DNA of 64,000 bases from an uncultured Alteromonadaceae bacterium (GTDB taxonomy: Bacteria; Pseudomonadota; Gammaproteobacteria; Enterobacterales; Alteromonadaceae): contig CANLWS010000012.1 of assembly GCA_947494925.1 (NCBI GenBank), positions 62,001-126,000 of the forward strand. Reading direction: 5' to 3'. A program made the position numbers and the translations under genes. Below the pieces are notes generated by a model that did not search any database, was not told the DNA's origin, and worked only from the letters and a program-made list of their open reading frames with translations. Shown in pieces: positions 1 to 6,297 of the stretch; positions within the stretch are counted from its first letter, which is position 1, and every line of letters begins with the position of its first letter.

Positions 1-1
1 T

Positions 2-688
2 GAGAATCAGGAAAAGCTTTTTTTCTTAAAAACCTTTGAAATGAATCACTACACGCCAGTGGATCGGGAGGCGTTGTTTTTCATGCAGCGCAGGCTAGCC
101 GAGTTTAATAAAGCCCCCAGACCCAGTTATCTCTCCTATCGCCATGATTTTCAGGTTGAACAGTGGATCGAGCATAAATCATTGGCAGATGCAGACATGG
201 ACAGGCAGGAGAAAATAAGGTTCCTTGCTAAAACCTTGCATGAAATTCATCAGCTCCCGGTGTATGCCATTACCATAGATTTGCCCGCAGACTGGCGCGC
301 GTACATCACAATGGCAGATATTATCCCTGATCAGGAACTACAGGATAAACTGACCAGGTATGGCGAGATTTGGCGTGCAAGTCATCAGCATGATCAGGTG
401 TTATGTCATAACGACCTTGCCATGGAACATATCAGTGTGACTGAGCCAGCGGTGGTGTTTGACTGGGAATATGCAGCCTGTGGCAGTCGATATTTTGATA
501 TTGCGGCTTGTGCGGAGATTAATAAATTGTCTGAGCAGGAAATTCTCGATCTTCAGCGAAACTATGCTGAGATAAGCCAGATCCCGTTACAGGAGGTAAT
601 TGACCAGACTACTGAGCAAATCCCACTGGTAAAATTAACCAACGAACTCTGGTATCTGGCCGCACATATCGAGCGACCTGAAGCCTGA
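2..688 (+). CDS. APH-fold small-molecule kinase (choline/thiamine kinase-like), 5' end cut by window
   Basis: The reading frame is open from the left edge, so the true start lies outside the window; the first internal ATG at 41 falls inside what should be the N-terminal kinase lobe. The C-terminal lobe has the Brenner-type loop CHNDLAMEHI (catalytic Asp and Asn) followed by VFDWEYA, whose Asp should bind Mg-ATP. This is the signature of the aminoglycoside phosphotransferase/choline kinase/thiamine kinase superfamily, which phosphorylates hydroxyl groups of small molecules in the cytoplasm. The substrate cannot be decided; a thiamine or choline-type substrate is more likely than an antibiotic in this core-gene setting. 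It is followed by tRNA-Trp on the same strand. Confidence 0.75.
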   Translation, partial: ENQEKLFFLKTFEMNHYTPVDREALFFMQRRLAEFNKAPRPSYLSYRHDFQVEQWIEHKSLADADMDRQEKIRFLAKTLHEIHQLPVYAITIDLPADWRAYITMADIIPDQELQDKLTRYGEIWRASHQHDQVLCHNDLAMEHISVTEPAVVFDWEYAACGSRYFDIAACAEINKLSEQEILDLQRNYAEISQIPLQEVIDQTTEQIPLVKLTNELWYLAAHIERPEA

Positions 689-762
689 GCGCTTATTTCG
701 TGGAGGGCTATCCGAAAAAACGCCAACAAAACAGGTTTGTATTTCGAATCGATATAAATCCC

Positions 763-790
763 TTTACCTTTTTTTCGGCATAAGTATAAT
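763..790 (+). promoter_or_regulatory. Sigma-70 promoter of tRNA-Trp
   Basis: TTTACC at 763-768 and a perfect TATAAT at 785-790 are separated by 16 bp. The predicted start point falls about 9 nt before the mature tRNA 5' end at 806. The boxes are read directly; activity is inferred. Confidence 0.6.
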
Positions 791-805
791 GCTGCCTTCT
801 TCTGC

Positions 806-882
806 AGGGGTGTAGTTCCAATTGGTAGAACAGCGGTCTCCAAAACCGATGGCTGGGGGTTCGAGTCCCTCCACCCCTGCCA
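806..882 (+). tRNA. tRNA-Trp (anticodon CCA)
   Basis: The cloverleaf can be drawn by eye. The acceptor stem AGGGGTG pairs with CACCCCT, followed by discriminator G and an encoded CCA end. The anticodon stem-loop reads GGTCTCCAAAACC, with anticodon CCA flanked by the usual 3' purines. The T arm has GGTTCGAGTCC. The sequence closely resembles E. coli trpT, apart from one extra base in the D-loop region. It stands alone between the kinase gene and holD. Confidence 0.96.
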
Positions 883-911
883 CTTTTCTTATTTCGTGTT
901 AGGCTAGATCA

Positions 912-1415
912 ATGACTAGCAAAAAAACCTTTACACTCTCAGATTATCAACGTGCAGCTTTGACGCAAATGGGCGTTGTGCAGTGGCGTGAACAAGATAA
1001 TCAAATTCTTGATAACACCCAGGCTGAGCCCGTTTTGACAGAGAAAAATGTTGAAACCAGGCCGCAAACTCTGCCTGACGCCATAGCCCGTTTCAAAACT
1101 TCTGAGAAATCATCCGAAACCCAGGCACCGGCGAAAATATCCGAGATCAAAGCACTACCGGATGCAGTCGTTGTTACCCATAGTGGGCTTGAGAACACAA
1201 CCTTGTTCAAAGATGTATTGTTGGCGCTGGATTTAGAAGAAGCGCCACTCGAATTCCAGGTTTCAAAGCCCTTGTCCACTTTTAGCCAATATCGTTTTGC
1301 CTGGCAACAGTGTGATGAAGTTTTGTTGAAGGATAACGTCCTTGGGACACCGTCTCGTATGGATCCTCAGTGTAAAAAAATGCTCTGGGCACAGATCGCA
1401 AAAAATGGACATTAA
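912..1415 (+). CDS. holD: DNA polymerase III psi subunit
   Basis: A 167-aa protein matching the HolD family, the psi subunit of the clamp-loader complex, which bridges the gamma/tau complex to chi and single-strand-binding protein. Recognition rests on the N-terminal pattern (SDYQRAALTQMGVVQW), the C-terminal FAWQQCDEVL segment, and position directly upstream of rimI with overlap, as in E. coli. The N-terminal motif is the conserved chi-binding segment, followed by a poorly conserved linker (residues about 35-75) and the compact C-terminal fold. The stop overlaps the rimI start region, so the two are probably co-translated. Confidence 0.88.
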   Translation: MTSKKTFTLSDYQRAALTQMGVVQWREQDNQILDNTQAEPVLTEKNVETRPQTLPDAIARFKTSEKSSETQAPAKISEIKALPDAVVVTHSGLENTTLFKDVLLALDLEEAPLEFQVSKPLSTFSQYRFAWQQCDEVLLKDNVLGTPSRMDPQCKKMLWAQIAKNGH

Positions 1416-1848
1416 GCTTAGTCCGATCACTCAGTCGAACTACCTTGCCGCTTTTAGTGTCCAGCAAAATTGCCACCTCTATCCCTGGTCTCAGGACGTA
1501 TTTGCAGACTGCCTTGATGGGCAATATTTTGCTTTTCAGATGGAGCAGCTGACAGAAGTCATGGGCTATTACATCGGATTGCAGGTACTTGATGAAGTCA
1601 CCCTGATGGATATAGGGGTAAAGCAATCCTGCCGAGGTAAAGGTTATGCCAGGACTTTGATGACACATTTTATACAGCAATGCAGACAGAGAAGCATTAA
1701 AGATATCTGGCTGGAAGTGCGACGTAGCAACCTGATTGCTGAGCGTTTATACCTTCAGTTTGGCTTTGAATTAATAGAAGAAAGAAAAAACTACTATCCC
1801 ACTCAAGAAGGCAGGGAAAACGCGTTAATCATGAAAAAACACATGTAA
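1405..1848 (+). CDS. rimI: Ribosomal protein S18 alanine N-acetyltransferase
   Basis: A 147-aa GNAT-family enzyme that acetylates the N-terminal alanine of ribosomal protein S18. The start at 1405 (MDIKLSPITQ) is preferred over an upstream in-frame codon at 1342 because it gives the normal family length and an 11-nt overlap with holD. The acetyl-CoA binding loop is visible as SCRGKGYARTLM (pattern RxxGxG/A), preceded by DIGV and followed by LEVRRSN-IAERLYLQFGFE, all typical of RimI. The pair holD-rimI is conserved in gammaproteobacteria. In E. coli prfC lies just beyond; here a 2.8-kb accessory block intervenes. Confidence 0.93.
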   Translation: MDIKLSPITQSNYLAAFSVQQNCHLYPWSQDVFADCLDGQYFAFQMEQLTEVMGYYIGLQVLDEVTLMDIGVKQSCRGKGYARTLMTHFIQQCRQRSIKDIWLEVRRSNLIAERLYLQFGFELIEERKNYYPTQEGRENALIMKKHM

Positions 1849-1909
1849 ACCACCGGCGCCCAGCGTTGACCGGACACCAGCACATGTGGAAATAACCAGT
1901 TTTAAGTGA

Positions 1910-2167
1910 TTACCTTCTTGCCGCTTTTGCAAGGTTGATCTGTTGGCTGAGATCGGCTCTTTCCATTGCCATTTTAACGATGGCGGAAGAATTGAAATTG
2001 CAGCCGGTACACATTGAAATAAACTGATTCATACTGGGGCTACCCACATTCTTTTCCCAGTTCTCATAGGTTTTGCGAGTTTTTACCTCTGCCAGCTTTG
2101 CCATCTGTACCGTGGTTAAGCCCGCTTCAAGTCTCATTTTACGAAGATCTGCACCTGTAATATACAT
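1910..2167 (-). CDS. Small helix-turn-helix DNA-binding protein
   Basis: An 85-aa protein made almost entirely of one HTH domain: ADLRKMRLEAGLTTVQMAKLAEV is an XRE-like helix 1-3 region, followed by KTRKTYENWEKNVGSPSM, where YENWE occupies the usual post-recognition position. The rest is a short helical tail. A good ribosome-binding site (AGAGGG, 6 nt before the ATG) supports the start at 2167. It is transcribed leftwards, downstream of the peptide array and in the same direction. About 100 nt upstream lies a palindrome that is nearly identical to the one in front of the peptide array, so the two units probably share a regulator, possibly this protein. The family resembles phage and plasmid control proteins. 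Its target is inferred, not shown. Confidence 0.7.
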   Translation of the reverse strand: MYITGADLRKMRLEAGLTTVQMAKLAEVKTRKTYENWEKNVGSPSMNQFISMCTGCNFNSSAIVKMAMERADLSQQINLAKAARR

Positions 2168-2267
2168 ATTAATCCCTCTTTCTCATTATTGTTGAAACAT
2201 CAGCAGGGGATAACTCTGGGTGTTATTTATCCTGCTTTCTTTATGTGCTGTTAGTCTATGTGAGTTG

Positions 2268-2287
2268 ATGTGGATTCGATTCCACAT
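2268..2287. promoter_or_regulatory. Palindromic operator, copy 1
   Basis: ATGTGGATTCGATTCCACAT has perfect 7-bp arms (ATGTGGA/TCCACAT) and matches the palindrome at 3400-3419 in 17 of 20 positions. It sits in the 346-bp gap between the last peptide gene and the small HTH gene, upstream of the latter. A separate short inverted repeat, GTGAGTT/AACTCAC, flanks it at 2260-2266 and 2297-2303. A repressor or activator binding site is inferred. Confidence 0.6.
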
Positions 2288-2387
2288 AGTGAAAAAAACT
2301 CACCTGGAATAGATAAGTTATTGTTTTTTAAGGGTAAATAAATTTCACTAAAAGAGATAAAGATATAACATAAACACAGCAGCGATT

Positions 2388-2412
2388 GGACGTTACCTGA
2401 TTAATAACGTCC
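2388..2412 (-). terminator. Hairpin downstream of the peptide array
   Basis: GGACGTTA (2388-2395) and TAACGTCC (2405-2412) form a perfect 8-bp stem with a 9-nt loop, about 100 nt past the last peptide stop codon. No strong T-run follows in either direction, so it may be an inefficient terminator or an mRNA end-stabilising structure. I see no gene in the rest of 2168-2513. Confidence 0.35.
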
Positions 2413-2513
2413 AGAGGGAAAGGTAGTCACAGTCGACTCCGTTAATGGCTAGATTATTGTTTCCTGGATGATTTCTCACGAGCTTTTCCATTAGCTCATT
2501 CCGGTTTAGTTAT

Positions 2514-2669
2514 TCAGAAGCCAAAGTAATCCATCACCGATTGATACCAGGATACTGAAATAGATGATTGTTTATCTGGCGGAAGTTTTCCACCGACAGT
2601 AGCAGAGGCTGTGCCGGAAATGAGAGCGCTACACACAAGACATATAACTAGAGATTTTTTGATTTTCAT
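2514..2669 (-). CDS. Secreted small peptide, copy 5, divergent tail
   Basis: A 51-aa precursor, last in the array. The leader is the same as in the other copies (with Val8, like copy 3), but from residue 33 the sequence departs: KQSSISVSWYQSVMDYFGF, ending exactly at Phe51. A conserved leader with a diversified end is the usual pattern for peptide families whose C-terminal part carries specificity. Residues 45-51 (VMDYFGF) recur as residues 79-85 of the XRE regulator at 4176-4442. The codons differ at every degenerate third position, so this is not a recent DNA copy. A role as ligand, mimic or decoy is inferred. Confidence 0.72.
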   Translation of the reverse strand: MKIKKSLVICLVCSALISGTASATVGGKLPPDKQSSISVSWYQSVMDYFGF

Positions 2670-2685
2670 AATAATGACCTTTGAA

Positions 2686-2844
2686 TTAATAAATAGAGAG
2701 CCAGTCGACCACAACCGAGTACCAGGACTTGGAAATTGACGACTGTCCATCAGGAGGCAGTTTTCCACCGACAGTAGCAGAGGCTGTGCCGGAAATGAGA
2801 GCGCTAGAAACAAGACAGATAGCTAGAGATTTTTTGATTTTCAT
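2686..2844 (-). CDS. Secreted small peptide, copy 4 of tandem array
   Basis: A 52-aa paralogue, ending VVVDWLSIY as in copy 2. In the signal peptide Cys13 is replaced by Ser (LVSSALISG), so that cysteine is not essential, and the leader is not a lipobox. Same ribosome-binding site and spacing as the other copies. The tail pairs copy 4 with copy 2, supporting a two-gene duplication unit. Confidence 0.68.
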   Translation of the reverse strand: MKIKKSLAICLVSSALISGTASATVGGKLPPDGQSSISKSWYSVVVDWLSIY

Positions 2845-2860
2845 AATAATGACCTTTTAA

Positions 2861-3019
2861 TTAATAAGTAGAGAACCAGTCGACCACAACCGAGTACCAG
2901 GATTTGGAAATTGACGATTGTCCATCAGGAGGCAATTTTCCACCGACAGTAGCAGAGGCTGTGCCGGAAATGAGAGCGCTACAAACAAGACATATAACTA
3001 GAGATTTTTTGATTTTCAT
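2861..3019 (-). CDS. Secreted small peptide, copy 3 of tandem array
   Basis: A 52-aa paralogue; the signal peptide has Val8 where copy 1 has Ala8, and the mature part is identical to that of copy 1, ending VVVDWFSTY. The true start is the MKIKK methionine at 3019. The reading frame extends upstream to 3163 only because it passes out of phase through copy 2. The near-identity of copies 1 and 3 implies recent duplication or gene conversion. Confidence 0.7.
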   Translation of the reverse strand: MKIKKSLVICLVCSALISGTASATVGGKLPPDGQSSISKSWYSVVVDWFSTY

Positions 3020-3035
3020 AATAATGACCTTTGAA

Positions 3036-3194
3036 TTAATAAATAGAGAGCCAGTCGACCACAACCGAGTACCAGGACTTGGAAATTGACGACTGTCCAT
3101 CAGGAGGCAATTTTCCACCGACAGTAGCAGAGGCTGTGCCGGAAATGAGAGCGCTACAAACAAGACAGATAGCCAGAGATTTTTTGATTTTCAT
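3036..3194 (-). CDS. Secreted small peptide, copy 2 of tandem array
   Basis: A 52-aa paralogue of copy 1 with the same signal peptide and core; the last residues are VVVDWLSIY instead of VVVDWFSTY. It has its own ribosome-binding site (AAAGGT) before the ATG. It is shorter than usual gene-calling limits and is hidden under a longer false reading frame in another phase. Its tail and downstream spacer match copy 4 rather than its immediate neighbours. Function unknown. Confidence 0.68.
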   Translation of the reverse strand: MKIKKSLAICLVCSALISGTASATVGGKLPPDGQSSISKSWYSVVVDWLSIY

Positions 3195-3210
3195 AATAAT
3201 GACCTTTTAA

Positions 3211-3369
3211 TTAATAAGTAGAGAACCAGTCGACCACAACCGAGTACCAGGATTTGGAAATTGACGACTGTCCATCAGGAGGCAATTTTCCGCCGACAGT
3301 AGCAGAGGCTGTGCCGGAAATGAGAGCGCTACAAACAAGACAGATAGCTAAAGATTTTTTGATTTTCAT
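3211..3369 (-). CDS. Secreted small peptide, copy 1 of tandem array
   Basis: A 52-aa precursor. Residues 1-23 form a signal peptide: basic MKIKK, a hydrophobic core (LAICLVCSALISG) and an AxA-type site ASA before Thr24. The predicted mature part has about 29 residues, begins TVGGKLPPDG and ends in an aromatic tail, SWYSVVVDWFSTY. An alternative leader end is the double glycine at 26-27. It has no cysteine in the mature part. It is the first gene of the array and the one nearest the palindrome at 3400-3419. The start at 3369 is preferred over an in-frame codon at 3429 because of the AAAGGA ribosome-binding site and because all five copies start with the same MKIKK. The family is not recognised; a pheromone or bacteriocin-like role is inferred from form only. 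Confidence 0.72.
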   Translation of the reverse strand: MKIKKSLAICLVCSALISGTASATVGGKLPPDGQSSISKSWYSVVVDWFSTY

Positions 3370-3399
3370 AACAATATCCTTTGATTCAAACTTGATCTG

Positions 3400-3419
3400 A
3401 TGTGGATTTAAATCCACAT
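3400..3419. promoter_or_regulatory. Palindromic operator, copy 2, upstream of the peptide array
   Basis: ATGTGGATTTAAATCCACAT is a perfect 20-bp palindrome ending 31 nt before the ATG of the first peptide. The related copy at 2268-2287 matches 17 of 20 positions. A possible -10 (CATAAT on the minus strand, near 3433) would place the palindrome just past the start point, a repressor-like position; no convincing -35 was found. The binding protein is unknown; the two HTH proteins of the locus are the candidates. Confidence 0.65.
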
Positions 3420-3459
3420 GAAAGGACATTATGCTGTCTTTTTGCGCAAATGTGCAGTA

Positions 3460-4176
3460 TTAGGCTCTAAGTAGTTTGGGGATAAGTAGTTTATAGCTTT
3501 CGTGGAATATTACCCATATTGCATATGTAGCTATTGCATGCATTACATACGGTGTAATTGAATAGAAAAATTTGACAGTAAAAAATGACAGTAAATTTCT
3601 AAGAAGATATTCAAGCATTACTATCGATTGAACGGCAGCCGCTACGCCATTAAGTTTATATATTTGCCAATCAAGATTTATTGACTCGCCTTTATTAGGG
3701 AAATAGTCTTCGGTTAAGCTCACACGTAAAAATATCATGTGTCGAGCAAGCAAAGTGAGCACTACAGTAAAGACAAACCAATGTACCAATGGAGGTTTAA
3801 TATCATAAATGAACCAATATAGTTCACTTCCCATCGCTGCAATTAAGCACAATAACAGCATTTTAGAAATAAGGTCGTAATGCATTTTGTAGCAGAGCCA
3901 AGCAGCTATTAAGTAGAACATAACTTTTACGAAATAGAGGTATTCGCTTCCAATTACGACCCATCCAAATTCTTCCAATACTCGTTGAATTACAAGAATT
4001 ACAAGAACACCAAGAACATTGACATTTTTACGGCAGACAATTGCCGTGAAGATAAGGACACCGATAAAGATCCGGTCGAAGATAAGCGCATTACCGAATG
4101 TATAGACACCCGCAAAGATAAAAAGCCCTCCAAAGAGGGCTGTTATTATCTTAGGCAGGTAATGAGCCAGTAACAT
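3460..4176 (-). CDS. Multi-pass membrane protein of the peptide locus
   Basis: A 238-aa protein of unknown family with about seven hydrophobic segments spread over its length. Short charged loops lie between, the longest being TEDYFPNKGESINLDWQ near residues 155-171. No enzyme motif, ABC signature or histidine-kinase motif is visible. Its ATG overlaps the stop of the XRE regulator by one base (TAATG), implying translational coupling and roughly matched synthesis. It lies directly upstream of the peptide array on the same strand. From context it could be a receptor or sequestering partner for the regulator, a peptide exporter, or an immunity protein; the sequence does not choose among these. 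Confidence 0.6.
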   Translation of the reverse strand: MLLAHYLPKIITALFGGLFIFAGVYTFGNALIFDRIFIGVLIFTAIVCRKNVNVLGVLVILVIQRVLEEFGWVVIGSEYLYFVKVMFYLIAAWLCYKMHYDLISKMLLLCLIAAMGSELYWFIYDIKPPLVHWFVFTVVLTLLARHMIFLRVSLTEDYFPNKGESINLDWQIYKLNGVAAAVQSIVMLEYLLRNLLSFFTVKFFYSITPYVMHAIATYAIWVIFHESYKLLIPKLLRA

Positions 4177-4442
4177 TACGAATGGCTAAAACCGAAATAA
4201 TCCATAACCGTTGAAAAAAATGATTCGCGGGTTTGTTCTGACGCTTTTTGCCGACAGACCGACCACCATTTACTGATAACTTCAACGCCAATGCTATTTA
4301 TAGTTTCTGGCTTCTCATTTTCTATGGCTGACACAGTTTCCCTGCTGATACCCACTCGATAGCCGAGGTCCTCTTGGGTGTAACCAGCCTCTTTTCTCAA
4401 GGCTCGTAGTTGTGCGCCACTAAACTTCTTTCTACGTGACAT
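4176..4442 (-). CDS. XRE-family regulator with peptide-like C-terminus
   Basis: An 88-aa protein. Residues about 9-60 are a classic XRE/Cro HTH (LRALRKEAGYTQEDLGYRVGIS then TVSAIENEK). The start at 4442 (MSRRKKFSG) gives the usual distance to the HTH; an upstream in-frame extension to 4661 contains no family-like sequence. The C-terminal tail ends STVMDYFGFSHS; VMDYFGF is identical to the end of peptide copy 5. A weaker echo, ISKWWSV (residues 56-62), resembles ISKSWYSV of the other peptides. The stop overlaps the start of the membrane protein. A dyad at 4481-4497 lies in its presumed promoter, suggesting self-regulation. A peptide-responsive regulator is inferred; a plain phage-type repressor is the alternative. 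Confidence 0.72.
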   Translation of the reverse strand: MSRRKKFSGAQLRALRKEAGYTQEDLGYRVGISRETVSAIENEKPETINSIGVEVISKWWSVCRQKASEQTRESFFSTVMDYFGFSHS

Positions 4443-4480
4443 AGCAATACCATTCCAGTTGTTATGCTTAGACCATATGC

Positions 4481-4497
4481 AGGTAAAAAAATTACCT
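4481..4497. promoter_or_regulatory. Dyad upstream of the XRE regulator
   Basis: AGGTAA and TTACCT are arranged as inverted repeats with a 5-nt A-rich spacer, 39-55 nt before the regulator start. On the minus strand a TTTACC box overlaps the dyad, with a weak -10 (TAACAA) 17 nt on, so binding here could block transcription. It differs from the ATGTGGA palindromes, so a second regulator or autoregulation is possible. Confidence 0.35.
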
Positions 4498-4673
4498 TGC
4501 ATAAAATATAAGCGAAAGCGAGCCCGGAGTAAATCAAAAAGTTGCAAAAAGATAACATTTTTTTTAAATAGAACCTTCACATGTTGCGGGACTTTTGGTC
4601 GTCGCTCGTATACAATTCGCGGCCAAATTTGCCATAGATTTACCCTTAACCAACGAGTCATACAGAGACAAAC

Positions 4674-6251
4674 ATGTCATTCCAGCAAGAAGTTGAAAAA
4701 CGCCGTACCTTCGCCATTATCTCGCACCCTGATGCGGGTAAGACAACAATTACCGAAAAAGTGTTGCTTTTTGGTAACGCTTTGCAGACGGCTGGCACAG
4801 TCAAAGGCAAGAAATCGGGTCAACACGCTAAGTCAGACTGGATGGAAATGGAGAAAGAACGGGGTATCTCTGTGACCACCTCGGTGATGCAATTTCCCTA
4901 TGCAGACAATCTGGTCAATCTGCTAGATACGCCAGGACACGAAGACTTTTCAGAAGACACCTACCGAACTTTGACTGCTGTGGATTCTTGCCTGATGGTC
5001 ATCGATGCGGCTAAAGGGGTAGAAGCGCGGACCATCAAACTGATGGAAGTCACCCGATTGCGGGATACGCCTATCATCACCTTTATGAATAAACTTGACC
5101 GCGATACCCGCGACCCCATTGACCTGCTTGATGAAGTGGAAGACATACTCAAAATTAAATGTGCGCCTATCACCTGGCCAATTGGTATGGGTAAAGAATT
5201 CAAAGGTGTCTATCACTTGTTAAAGGACGAGACCATTTTGTATGCAACCGGACAAGGGCATACTATTCAGGATAAAAGGGTGATCGCTGGTCTTAACAAT
5301 CCCGAACTGGACGAAGCTATAGGTCATTACGCCGAAGAATTGCGTGAAATGCTTGAGCTGGTGCAGGGAGCGTCGCACGAATTTAATCTTGAAGAGTTCC
5401 TGGCTGGTGAACTGACACCTGTTTATTTTGGTACTGCCTTGGGTAACTTCGGGGTTGACCATATGCTGGACGGCTTGGTTGAGTGGGCACCTCAACCGCA
5501 GGGCAGAGCAACAGATGCTCGCAATGTTGAGCCAATGGAACAAAAATTCAGTGGGTTTGTGTTTAAAATACAAGCCAACATGGATCCCAAACACCGGGAT
5601 CGCATTGCATTTTGTCGGATAGTGTCAGGCAGGTATGAAAAAGGCATGAAGATGAAACATACGCGGATCGGAAAAGATGTGCGTATATCTGATGCCTTGA
5701 CCTTTCTTGCTGGCGACCGCGCATTGCTTGAAGAGGCTTATGCCGGCGATATTATCGGTTTGCATAATCATGGTTCGATTCGAATCGGTGATACTTTCAC
5801 TGCCGGCGAAAACTTTCGCTTTTCAGGGATACCGAACTTTGCGCCAGAATTGTTCAAACGCATTCGCCTGAAGGATCCCCTTAAACAGAAGCAACTGCAA
5901 AAAGGGCTGATCCAGTTATCTGAAGAAGGTGCAGTGCAGGTATTCAGACCATTGATCAACAATGATTTAATTGTTGGTGCCGTTGGGGTGCTGCAATTTG
6001 ACGTGGTCGTGGCAAGATTAAAAGCCGAGTACAATGTTGATGCAATTTATGAGCACATTAATGTTGCCACAGCGCGCTGGGTCTATGCCGAGGATGATAA
6101 GAAACTGGATGAGTTCAGACGTAAAGGTGAAGCTAACCTGGCATTGGATGGTGGAGACAATCTAACCTACATTGCGCCAACTATGGTTAACTTGTCTTTA
6201 GCACAGGAACGCCATCCGGATATCAAATTCCACACAACCCGTGAACATTAA
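4674..6251 (+). CDS. prfC: Peptide chain release factor 3
   Basis: A 525-aa translational GTPase that recycles RF1/RF2 from the ribosome after termination. GTP-binding motifs are in place: P-loop SHPDAGKTT (residues about 18-26), switch [14 protein letters not shown] and NKLD for guanine specificity. The N-terminal [21 protein letters not shown] and C-terminal [17 protein letters not shown] are typical of RF3 and separate it from EF-G. Length equals the family norm (about 525-529 aa). It is transcribed divergently from the accessory peptide locus and lies 46 nt upstream of argS. Confidence 0.97.
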   Translation: MSFQQEVEKRRTFAIISHPDAGKTTITEKVLLFGNALQTAGTVKGKKSGQHAKSDWMEMEKERGISVTTSVMQFPYADNLVNLLDTPGHEDFSEDTYRTLTAVDSCLMVIDAAKGVEARTIKLMEVTRLRDTPIITFMNKLDRDTRDPIDLLDEVEDILKIKCAPITWPIGMGKEFKGVYHLLKDETILYATGQGHTIQDKRVIAGLNNPELDEAIGHYAEELREMLELVQGASHEFNLEEFLAGELTPVYFGTALGNFGVDHMLDGLVEWAPQPQGRATDARNVEPMEQKFSGFVFKIQANMDPKHRDRIAFCRIVSGRYEKGMKMKHTRIGKDVRISDALTFLAGDRALLEEAYAGDIIGLHNHGSIRIGDTFTAGENFRFSGIPNFAPELFKRIRLKDPLKQKQLQKGLIQLSEEGAVQVFRPLINNDLIVGAVGVLQFDVVVARLKAEYNVDAIYEHINVATARWVYAEDDKKLDEFRRKGEANLALDGGDNLTYIAPTMVNLSLAQERHPDIKFHTTREH

Positions 6252-6297
6252 TCAGCTTGTGCAATTGCTCAACGAACAGAAATAAGTCAGAACAAAG

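Larger units (their letters stand above)
2514..3369 (-). repeat. Tandem array of five peptide genes, 175-bp period
   Basis: Five small reading frames begin at 3369, 3194, 3019, 2844 and 2669; each start is exactly 175 bp from the next. Each unit holds a ribosome-binding site (AAAGGA or AAAGGT) a few nt before the ATG, a 51-52-codon gene and a roughly 16-nt spacer. Copies 1 and 3 share one version of the tail and spacer, and copies 2 and 4 another, so the array looks like duplication of a 350-bp pair. The fifth copy keeps the leader but has a different 3' end. Longer reading frames across the units arise because an alternative frame stays open through the repeats; they are not genes. Confidence 0.85.

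Noticed and set aside
562-843. A 93-codon minus-strand frame over the tRNA region
   Set aside because: It overlaps the kinase gene 3' end and the tRNA-Trp gene in antisense and has no protein-like features.
2861-3163. A 100-codon reading frame across two peptide units (and a sister frame at 2514-2813)
   Set aside because: The N-terminal half is copy 2 (or copy 4) read in the wrong phase; all five units have their own ribosome-binding site and MKIKK start. The longer frames are artefacts of the repeat.
2514-3369. CRISPR-like repeat array
   Set aside because: The repeat unit is 175 bp, contains an open reading frame with a signal peptide, and has no unique spacers or cas genes nearby.
4443-4661. 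A 73-residue N-terminal extension of the XRE regulator
   Set aside because: It is rich in Trp, Phe and Arg without fold-like pattern, covers the likely promoter and dyad, and the start at 4442 fits the HTH family length.
1849-4673. A prophage or transposon as carrier of the peptide locus
   Set aside because: No integrase, transposase, terminal inverted repeat or tRNA-end duplication was found; only the HTH genes are phage-like, so the mechanism of insertion stays open.
4950-5594. Several 80-124-codon antisense frames inside prfC
   Set aside because: They are shadows of the strongly coding plus strand, without ribosome-binding sites or recognisable domains.
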